Shown here: positions 1-4,076 of the stretch, one piece after another
Layout of the letters: each line of letters starts with the position of its first letter
How positions within the stretch are numbered: the stretch's first letter is position 1
Source of the DNA: Lachnospiraceae bacterium
GTDB lineage: Bacteria; Bacillota; Clostridia; Lachnospirales; Lachnospiraceae
DNA length: 6,168 nt
Direction: 5' to 3'
Assembly (NCBI GenBank): GCA_009774395.1
Contig: VSNQ01000190.1
Coordinates: forward strand, 1 to 6,168
Program-made: the position numbers and the translations under genes
The notes under the pieces: model-generated
Told to the model about the DNA's origin: nothing
What the model saw: only the letters and a program-made list of their open reading frames with translations
Database searches by the model: none

Positions 1-278
1 ATATATGCGAACAGGATTACTGCCTTACCATGAAAACATACCATGCACTAAGGAAAAATGGAGTGACACTCTGCGGCTGGAATGACCAGTATCTGTTTGA
101 AATTTTACCCCAATATAAATCTGTTCAGTTATTTAAACAATATGGGATTATTGCGGTTTCGCAGCTTTCAGATTGCAGTGAACAGCAGCTCAAAGCAATA
201 TCCGACAGTGTTCCGGCACTGTCACCATTAATACAAAAGTTATTGACAGATACACATATGGATAAGGAGGTGGACTGA
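1..278 (+). CDS. C-terminal part of an alphaCTD-repeat protein (5' end outside window)
   Basis: Only the end of this gene is visible. The reading frame is open from base 3 and reads ICEQDYCLTMKTYHAL before continuing. The ATG at 30 is an internal methionine rather than a start: the intact protein at 673-1422 has the matching stretch ICQRDYALTMKTYYTL at residues 171-186, followed by a parallel KNGV...W.D.YLFEILP and VSQL...QQL to the end. The visible part therefore equals about the last third of that paralog, with an extra tail ending THMDKEVD. By analogy it is the end of a repeat protein related to the RNA polymerase alpha C-terminal domain, probably a DNA- or protein-binding factor in the cytoplasm; its role is unknown. 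Its final codons carry an AAGGAGG ribosome binding site (264-270) positioned for a following gene that is now broken. The homology is clear; the function is not. Confidence 0.8.
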   Translation, partial: ICEQDYCLTMKTYHALRKNGVTLCGWNDQYLFEILPQYKSVQLFKQYGIIAVSQLSDCSEQQLKAISDSVPALSPLIQKLLTDTHMDKEVD

Positions 279-545
279 TTTACGCAACTAAACTTCGGAA
301 GTCAAATTAACCCTCTCACGAGAATTATACATTACCAAATTTCAGAACTAATGGTATAATATACCTTTCTCAACTTTCCGCCTAGCTTTACCCATTAATT
401 GTGGTAAAGCTGTTTTAATGTCCGTTTTCTGCTCAAATAATCCATTTTCTGTAAAGGATATTGATAATCTTTGCGGTATTGTTTATATTGTCATCATTGA
501 AAGGAAAAAATTACCGAAAGATACACTTATGGATAAAAATGCTCT
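278..545 (+). pseudogene. Decayed second copy of the alphaCTD-repeat gene
   Basis: Three stretches match the paralogs in shifting frames. First, 278-295 reads IYATKL, like YIDKL near the start of the intact protein. Second, 292-342 reads TSEVKLTLSRELYITKF, like SSEIKLALRNIHITKV (residues 11-26), ending at TAA 349-351. Third, 341-382 reads FRTNGIIYLSQLSA, like QNNILYLSQLSK (residues 84-95), ending at TAG 383-385. A weaker fourth match is 480-536, which resembles the end of the gene at 1-278; 519-536 matches 248-265 at 17 of 18 bases, giving LPKDTLMDK beside LLTDTHMDK. The ATT at 278-280 overlaps the preceding stop as TGATT and sits 7 nt after AAGGAGG, so it may be a mutated ATG from a TGATG junction. 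Large internal parts are missing. The first three matches are convincing, the fourth less so. An open frame at 418-636 lacks a ribosome binding site and begins inside this remnant, so it is not called as a gene. Confidence 0.6.
384..416 (+). terminator. Possible rho-independent terminator inside the decayed copy
   Basis: AGCTTTACC (384-392) pairs perfectly with GGTAAAGCT (403-411) around a 10-nt loop, followed by G and four T residues. The stem is 9 bp and only moderately GC-rich, and the T tract is short, so termination may be partial. It would end transcripts coming from the gene at 1-278 before they reach the intact copy. Confidence 0.45.
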
Positions 546-672
546 GATTTATGTAATGAAGTCAATCTTTTATCATTTTAATCCGCACTATTTTAACTGC
601 TTTTCTTTATTCTGTAAGAAAAGCGCTATACTGTAACCAATACAGTTCAATAAATATGAAAAGGAGCAGGAC
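546..672 (+). promoter_or_regulatory. Upstream region of the intact alphaCTD-repeat gene: two inverted repeats and a -10-like box
   Basis: No gene is supported here. A TATACT box (627-632) is a good -10 candidate, but the matching -35 position around 603-609 has no good TTGACA-like sequence. Two perfect inverted repeats frame it. GCTTTTCTT/AAGAAAAGC (599-607 and 616-624) occupies the -35 and spacer region. ACTGTA/TACAGT (630-635 and 641-646) covers the end of the -10 box and the expected start of transcription. Such positions suit operators or an activator site replacing a weak -35. The AAGGAG ribosome binding site is at 661-666. That this is the promoter is inferred from position and the -10 match. 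Confidence 0.4.
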
Positions 673-1422
673 ATGGAGCAATATATTGACAAACTTAGCC
701 TTTCTTCGGAAATTAAATTAGCTTTACGGAATATACATATTACCAAAGTTTCAGACCTTGATGGACTTGATTATCTAACGCTGGCAGAAAAGTTCCCCAA
801 AGGTTATAACGTAACAGCTATAGCAAATGAACTGAACTCGTTAGGATACCTGTATCCGCCGGAAAATGAAATATCCGTTTATGATATTTCTATGTCTAAA
901 CGTCTGCAAAATGCCCTAATACAGAATAACATATTGTACCTGTCGCAGTTATCCAAACGTCCAAGAGAGAAAATACTGAATTTCCGCAACTTAGGCAAGA
1001 GTACAATACCGGAACTCGACAGCATATGCCAAAAGTATGGCATTCAGATAGGTTCTCTTGCTCCCATTAAGGAGGCATTTGACAGTTGCCATTTTCCTGT
1101 AGCACTGCACACTATCTTTTTTCAGAACAATATATTCTGCATGGACGACTTTAAACACAAGACTGCCCATGATTTATATGCCATTTGCCAGCGTGATTAT
1201 GCCCTGACTATGAAAACATACTATACACTAAAGAAAAATGGAGTTATGTTTGAAGATTGGGAGGACAAGTATCTATTTGAGATTCTTCCGAAGAAAAATA
1301 CTTCCTTGATATGGCAGAAATATGAAATTTCCACAGTGTCGCAACTTCCTGCCTGCAATAAACAGCAGCTTGAAGAAATAATTTCTGCATTTTCGGAATT
1401 GTCAGAATTTATAAAGTTATGA
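673..1422 (+). CDS. AlphaCTD-repeat protein (RNA polymerase alpha C-terminal domain-like), 249 aa
   Basis: The start ATG follows AAGGAG by 6 nt. The protein appears to hold about four related helical units: residues 3-59, 67-127, 136-192 and a shorter 197-249. The second is a recognisable RNA polymerase alpha C-terminal domain, with a helix ending NNILYLSQLS and the helix-hairpin-helix core RNLGKSTIPEL (105-115). Aligned by eye to E. coli RpoA, the DNA-contact positions R265, N268, G296 and E302 correspond to R77, N80, G108 and E114, and S299 to T111; K298 is replaced by S110. The other units keep the hydrophobic helix pattern but not the LGK hairpin. No alpha N-terminal domain is present, so the protein cannot assemble into polymerase as an alpha subunit. 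There is no signal peptide or membrane segment. A plausible role is a cytoplasmic DNA-binding or polymerase-interacting factor, but this is inferred. It is the intact member of a local family with the gene at 1-278 and the remnant at 278-545. Confidence 0.85.
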   Translation: MEQYIDKLSLSSEIKLALRNIHITKVSDLDGLDYLTLAEKFPKGYNVTAIANELNSLGYLYPPENEISVYDISMSKRLQNALIQNNILYLSQLSKRPREKILNFRNLGKSTIPELDSICQKYGIQIGSLAPIKEAFDSCHFPVALHTIFFQNNIFCMDDFKHKTAHDLYAICQRDYALTMKTYYTLKKNGVMFEDWEDKYLFEILPKKNTSLIWQKYEISTVSQLPACNKQQLEEIISAFSELSEFIKL

Positions 1423-1483
1423 CCAAGCATACTGAAGAATTTTGTTCACTGCTTTCGCATTTAACTACATATACATCTAACTG

Positions 1484-1514
1484 AAATGGGGGAAATATCC
1501 TCCATTTTATTTTT
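1484..1514 (+). terminator. Rho-independent terminator after the alphaCTD-repeat gene
   Basis: AAATGGGGGA (1484-1493) and TCCTCCATTT (1498-1507) form a 10-bp stem with one G-U pair and an AATA loop. A T-rich run (1505-1514, interrupted by one A) follows. It lies 62 nt after the stop codon and ends the transcript of the gene at 673-1422. Confidence 0.75.
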
Positions 1515-1595
1515 ATCTGTTTTTACAAATCTTTTGCACTACCTCCTGTATGATTGTAGAAATGAATTAAAGGCGTACAGCAAGCAGTTAAGCAT

Positions 1596-1639
1596 TTATT
1601 GGCGGTAAAATATTTCTTGAATTATTGGCGGTAATATAT
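1596..1639 (+). repeat. Pair of 18-bp direct repeats, likely operator of the ribbon-helix-helix gene
   Basis: TTATTGGCGGTAAAATAT (1596-1613) and TTATTGGCGGTAATATAT (1622-1639) match at 17 of 18 positions and are 26 bp apart start to start. The first lies directly upstream of the -35 box and the second fills the spacer between the -35 and -10 boxes. Ribbon-helix-helix proteins commonly repress their own promoters by binding repeated short sites, and the first gene downstream encodes one. The repeats are directly visible; the operator role is inferred. Confidence 0.7.
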
Positions 1640-1645
1640 TATACT
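1617..1645 (+). promoter_or_regulatory. Sigma-A-type promoter of the four-gene operon
   Basis: TTGAAT (1617-1622) and TATACT (1640-1645) are separated by exactly 17 bp, matching the TTGACA/TATAAT consensus at 4 and 5 of 6 positions. Transcription would begin near 1652, leaving a leader of about 23 nt with the ribosome binding site AGGAGG at 1664-1669. The spacer is occupied by the second copy of the direct repeat, so protein bound there would block polymerase. Confidence 0.75.
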
Positions 1646-1674
1646 GTTTGTGTTGGCAAGGAAAGGAGGGAAGT

Positions 1675-1848
1675 ATGCCGGAAAAGCATAGAGGGCGACC
1701 AACGACGGACAATCCCAAGACTATGCGTGTTGATGTACGTCTGACCGAAGAAGAACTGCAAATGTTAGACAAATACTGTCAGCAGGCAGGCGTATCACGT
1801 CCACAGGGATTGCGTGACGGAATTAAGGCTCTCAATGCAAGAAAGTAA
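1675..1848 (+). CDS. Ribbon-helix-helix (CopG/Arc-type) transcriptional regulator, 57 aa
   Basis: A small cytoplasmic DNA-binding protein of the MetJ/Arc/CopG fold. Residues 17-23 (MRVDVRL) form the single beta strand that pairs in the dimer and inserts into the major groove. Residues 25-38 form the first helix, GVS at 39-41 is the turn, and about 42-53 the second helix. A basic, proline-containing N-terminal arm (HRGRP) precedes the fold. The ATG at 1675 is chosen over the upstream TTG/GTG codons because AGGAGG at 1664-1669 is correctly spaced and the fold starts soon after. It is the first gene of the operon and its end overlaps the next gene by 14 nt, indicating coupled expression. Two direct repeats in the promoter are its likely target, giving self-repression. 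An antitoxin role is possible from size and overlap, but no toxin is recognised downstream. Confidence 0.85.
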   Translation: MPEKHRGRPTTDNPKTMRVDVRLTEEELQMLDKYCQQAGVSRPQGLRDGIKALNARK

Positions 1849-2275
1849 GAAGGAAGTGGTGCCGTTGGCAAACGTATTTACACCACTTCCCCCATATGCC
1901 ACCCGCACAAGGCGAGCCGCACAAATATTATACACTGTCCGGCTCTGTCTTGCAAGCGGCTTGTGGACAAATCAGAAAGGACAGATGAGCAGAATGGGAA
2001 AGATTTTAGAGGCGTTTTTAACCGAGCAGCTTCGTGTAGACAGCGGAACAGAAAGGAAAAGCCCCCAACATAAGGAAGTATCTGACAGGGGCTGCGAACT
2101 CCAAGAGAAGTTAGCAGAAAGACTAAACGATGAAGAAAAAGCGATATTGACGCAATTAGTGGACACTCTTTTTGACGAGAGTTGTTACGACGCAGAGCTA
2201 AAATTTCAGCGCGGTTTTCGGTTAGGTGTTCTTATGGTAGCGGAAATTTTCGCAGAACAGGATATGTTTCTTTAA
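1835..2275 (+). CDS. Unknown protein with C-terminal helical hairpin, 146 aa
   Basis: I do not recognise this protein with confidence. The start is uncertain. ATG at 1835 overlaps the regulator gene by 14 nt and has AAGG 6 nt upstream; an in-frame GTG at 1814 would add 7 residues, and GTG codons at 1856-1861 are also possible. Residues 18-28 (PLPPYATRTRR) are proline- and arginine-rich, 29-42 form a hydrophobic helix too short and polar-flanked for a clear membrane span, and about 68-85 is polar and probably flexible. The end (about 88-141) is predicted helix-turn-helix, with LNDEEKAIL and then FQRGFRLGVLMVAEIF. That pattern resembles the C-terminal half of small clostridial proteins I recall as DUF6809, and also the end of the 94-aa protein two genes downstream. 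No enzyme motif or signal peptide is seen. It is probably cytoplasmic and co-regulated with its neighbours. Confidence 0.7.
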   Translation: MQESKKEVVPLANVFTPLPPYATRTRRAAQILYTVRLCLASGLWTNQKGQMSRMGKILEAFLTEQLRVDSGTERKSPQHKEVSDRGCELQEKLAERLNDEEKAILTQLVDTLFDESCYDAELKFQRGFRLGVLMVAEIFAEQDMFL

Positions 2276-2332
2276 GACAGATATATGCTTTGAAACAGAA
2301 TATCATCAAGTAATCACCTAAAGGAGACGGGC

Positions 2333-2755
2333 ATGAATAAAGAGCAAACATATATTACTGACGAGGAAACAATAAACTGCCAAAAAGTAGCAGACGTATT
2401 TGCAGAACTTTACGAAAGCGAGGACTTATTGGTACTCAATGCAGGAAGATACGGTTTTGTAAAATTGCAATATTACAATATCCAGTTTGGTTTTGATACC
2501 GCATACATTTTTGTAGACAGCAGAAGTTTGTTTAATGACCTTTGGCGTGAGTGGCTATATACGCAGCTTCTTAATTTGGCATCAGGAACGCCAATGGAAG
2601 ATATGGATTATAAGGATATATTCAAATGTCTGCCCAAAGAAAAACAGAAAGAACTTTTTGACATGAAAATTTGTTTTTCAGAACAGACAGGCATTGAAAA
2701 TCTGCTTTTGGAAAAATCAGAGCAACCGCTGGATTTATTGGAAGATTTACCCTGA
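2333..2755 (+). CDS. Unknown acidic cytoplasmic protein, 140 aa
   Basis: The start ATG follows AAGGAG (2321-2326) by 6 nt, so the start is well supported. No family is recognised. The protein is acidic and rich in aromatic residues. Residues 14-28 look like a helix, followed by alternating hydrophobic stretches (LLVLNAGRYGFVKLQYYNIQFGF, about 32-54, then YIFVDSRSLF) that suggest a small beta sheet. Helices follow from about 67, with LWREWLYTQLLNLA. The tail (about 120-140) is acidic and low in complexity. There is no signal peptide or membrane segment and no obvious catalytic motif. It is the third gene of the operon, 57 nt after the preceding gene, with no convincing promoter or terminator between, and 28 nt before the next. 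Confidence 0.8.
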   Translation: MNKEQTYITDEETINCQKVADVFAELYESEDLLVLNAGRYGFVKLQYYNIQFGFDTAYIFVDSRSLFNDLWREWLYTQLLNLASGTPMEDMDYKDIFKCLPKEKQKELFDMKICFSEQTGIENLLLEKSEQPLDLLEDLP

Positions 2756-2783
2756 CAAAATGTATTTGCAAAAGGAGTGTTTT

Positions 2784-3068
2784 ATGAGAAAAACAGGAAT
2801 GAAATCAAAATATCTATTGGACATATTCGTTAAAATAAGGACGGTCAAAGCCTTAGATAAAGCTGTCAGCAATAGCAAGACTTACCAAACCACATTGAAA
2901 CGTCAGGACAAAGCATTTGACAGACTGGAAAAGGCAGGGCTGGACAAAGAACAGAGCAGTGTCGTTGATACAGCGATTTCAGCCGCCAACGACTGTGGCG
3001 CAGCCGCATACAGATTGGGCTTGCAGGACGGAATAAGGCTTGCATCTGAAATAAAGGAATTTGAATAG
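2784..3068 (+). CDS. Small helical protein of unknown function, 94 aa
   Basis: The ATG at 2784 is preceded by AAAGGAG (2771-2777) with 6 nt spacing; a longer frame from 2694 would overlap the previous gene and lacks such a site. The N-terminus is basic (MRKTGMKSKY), with a hydrophobic patch LLDIFVKI at 11-18 that is too short for a membrane anchor. Residues 36-50 are strongly charged helix. Residues 53-91 form a probable helix-turn-helix, LDKEQSSVVDTAISAAND then YRLGLQDGIRLASEI. This end parallels that of the 146-aa protein in spacing and in the repeated G-x3-G and final E-I positions. The function is unknown. It is the last gene of the operon, ending 12 nt before a strong terminator hairpin. 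Confidence 0.75.
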   Translation: MRKTGMKSKYLLDIFVKIRTVKALDKAVSNSKTYQTTLKRQDKAFDRLEKAGLDKEQSSVVDTAISAANDCGAAAYRLGLQDGIRLASEIKEFE

Positions 3069-3080
3069 CTGTATATGTTT

Positions 3081-3121
3081 AAAGGACATTTCTTGAGAGA
3101 TTGGGGAAATGTCCTTTTTTT
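3081..3121 (+). terminator. Strong rho-independent terminator of the four-gene operon
   Basis: AAAGGACATTTC (3081-3092) pairs perfectly with GAAATGTCCTTT (3106-3117) around a 13-nt loop, and the T tract continues to 3121 (eight T in all). It lies just after the 94-aa gene. On the opposite strand the same hairpin is followed by only three T, so it may also weakly stop transcripts of the convergent DUF6033-like gene. Confidence 0.9.
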
Positions 3122-3137
3122 ACTGACGCTGCCTCCT

Positions 3138-3167
3138 GCCCGCTCCCTCCTTATGATAAGTTCGGGC
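3138..3167. other. Imperfect hairpin in the convergent intergenic region
   Basis: GCCCG (3138-3142) pairs with CGGGC (3163-3167), enclosing a small perfect palindrome CTTATGATAAG (3150-3160). No T tract follows on either strand, so it is not a typical terminator. It lies between the two convergent genes and may add structure to the 3' end of the minus-strand transcript. Confidence 0.35.
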
Positions 3168-3171
3168 AATC

Positions 3172-3211
3172 CGCAGAAGCACTTATTGAAGTGCCTCTGC
3201 GAAATAAGTGC
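3172..3211 (-). other. Two mutually exclusive hairpins at the 3' end of the DUF6033-like gene
   Basis: On the minus strand, CGCAGAGGCACTT (3201-3189) pairs with AAGTGCTTCTGCG (3184-3172) as a 13-bp stem with one G-U pair and a 4-nt loop. An alternative perfect 9-bp stem joins GCACTTATT (3211-3203) to AATAAGTGC (3187-3179). Both use the same right arm, so only one can form at a time. The structure starts about 10 nt after the stop codon. No T tract follows, so it may be a processing or stability element or a weak terminator. Confidence 0.5.
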
Positions 3212-3221
3212 AAAACCATAC

Positions 3222-3950
3222 TTACGCCTTTATATCAAAACTTGCCCCTGTCGGCGCAGATGTACCAGACATAGCAGCTATAACTTTCTCCGTAACAGAT
3301 TTTATATCCGTACCCGTAGCACTTATGGTATATTCGCCCGTTTCTGTCTTTGCTTCTTCGGCGGCTTTTTTCTCTGCCCGTCTTTCAGCCGCTTTTTCTT
3401 CCTCTGCCTTTTTCTCCTTGCGCCTTTCGGCAGCTTTTTCCTCAGCAGCTTTCTTTTCTTTTGCCTTTCTTTCCGCATTTTCTCTAGCTATCTTTCCGTC
3501 GGGGTCATTTGTTCCGGACGTGATACCTGTAATATTCCCATTAGCATCAATTTCATATGAAATACTTGTCAGTGTTCCCTGCGCATGGGATACCGCATAA
3601 GAAGCGCAATCCGGCAATGCCGCAAGATTTTCTTCCAGATATTTAGCCTTTTCCGGGTCATTCATACATTTTTTCAAAAATGCGCTTGATACCGATACTG
3701 TTGTTGGAACACCCTGCATTGAGGTTGTTCCAGTATTCATATAGCTGTACTTTCCCTGCAAATATTTGGAATAATCATTCACATTGCTATATCCCGTTTT
3801 AATCTGCTCTGTTTTAGTCCCGCCAGTTGAGGTTTTTAGTTCCACCGTACTTGTTGTCACATTACTATCTTTTGCACTGCCTACATTTTTTGTGGTATTC
3901 GTGCTACTTGTCGCATAGCTGCTATAATTATTTGTAATCTCCATTGCCAT
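3222..3950 (-). CDS. DUF6033-like protein with charged alanine/lysine/glutamate repeat, 242 aa
   Basis: The ATG at 3950 is preferred over the one at 3977 because AAAGGTG lies 6 nt before it and the other has no ribosome binding site. The N-terminus (MAMEITNNYSSYATSS) and the middle section YSKYLQGKYSYM (60-71) to VSVSSAFLKKCMNDPEKAKYLEENLAALP (85-113) resemble the clostridial family I recall as DUF6033, as does the end EYTISATGTDIKSVTEKVIAAMS...ASFDIK (206-241). Residues 151-203 form a long, highly charged helix holding a 14-residue repeat (EKKAAEEKAAERRK and variants), likely a single helix or coiled coil. There is no signal peptide or membrane segment. The function is unknown. It lies 126 nt after the histidine kinase gene in the same direction but has its own possible promoter. 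The assignment is from memory of the family pattern. Confidence 0.75.
   Translation of the reverse strand: MAMEITNNYSSYATSSTNTTKNVGSAKDSNVTTSTVELKTSTGGTKTEQIKTGYSNVNDYSKYLQGKYSYMNTGTTSMQGVPTTVSVSSAFLKKCMNDPEKAKYLEENLAALPDCASYAVSHAQGTLTSISYEIDANGNITGITSGTNDPDGKIARENAERKAKEKKAAEEKAAERRKEKKAEEEKAAERRAEKKAAEEAKTETGEYTISATGTDIKSVTEKVIAAMSGTSAPTGASFDIKA
3351..3458 (-). repeat. 42-bp tandem repeat inside the DUF6033-like gene
   Basis: The stretch encodes residues 165-200 as two full 14-residue units (165-178, 179-192) and a partial third (193-200), each starting EKKA. The 42-bp period keeps the reading frame, so copy number could change without breaking the gene. It is an in-gene coding repeat with no spacers, not a CRISPR array. 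Confidence 0.75.
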
Positions 3951-3998
3951 ATAAAGCACCTTTCCTTTCTCTGTCATTGAAAATAGTTTCTATATGGT

Positions 3999-4025
3999 TT
4001 ATCGCCAATCAAAATAAATTTTTCA
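3999..4025 (-). promoter_or_regulatory. Possible sigma-28 (flagellar-type) promoter of the DUF6033-like gene
   Basis: On the minus strand TGAA (4025-4022) and GGCGATAA (4006-3999) are 15 bp apart. The sigma-28 consensus is TAAA, about 15 bp, then GCCGATAA, so the match is 3 of 4 and 7 of 8. A start near 3992 would give a leader of about 40 nt. No good sigma-A promoter is seen in the same 126-bp gap. The GGCG overlaps an inverted repeat, CGCCAA (4036-4031) and TTGGCG (4008-4003), which may be a regulatory site. Short motifs occur by chance, so this stays tentative. Confidence 0.35.
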
Positions 4026-4076
4026 TAGGTTTGGCGTGAACTGCTCCATTTTGGGTGCGAAATTTCCAGTGTAGGA

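Noticed and set aside
418..636. 72-codon open frame on the + strand
   Set aside because: It has no ribosome binding site, begins inside the loop-and-tail region of a hairpin, and its first part overlaps the decayed alphaCTD-repeat copy. Its composition looks like AT-rich non-coding sequence.
641..650. ACAGTTCAA, similar to a LytTR binding half-site
   Set aside because: A partner half-site at the required spacing of about 21-22 bp is absent on either side, and it is better explained as part of a 6-bp inverted repeat.
1584..1592. GCAGTTAAG, similar to an AgrA half-site
   Set aside because: Only a poor partner is found about 21 bp upstream, so it does not meet the paired direct-repeat requirement.
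1675..2275. Toxin-antitoxin pair
   Set aside because: The order and overlap fit, but the 146-aa protein has no RelE, Fic, PIN, MazF or HicA-like motif that I can see, so the label is not supported.
2903..3169. 88-codon open frame on the - strand
   Set aside because: It is antisense to the well-supported 94-aa gene and crosses its terminator.
3351..3458. Regular repeats suggestive of a CRISPR array
   Set aside because: The repeats are adjacent, have no spacers, and code in frame for a charged helix.
3075..3600. Two long + strand open frames opposite the DUF6033-like gene
   Set aside because: They are antisense shadows of the charged, repetitive minus-strand gene, giving artificial serine/phenylalanine/alanine-rich proteins. 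The first also starts within a terminator.
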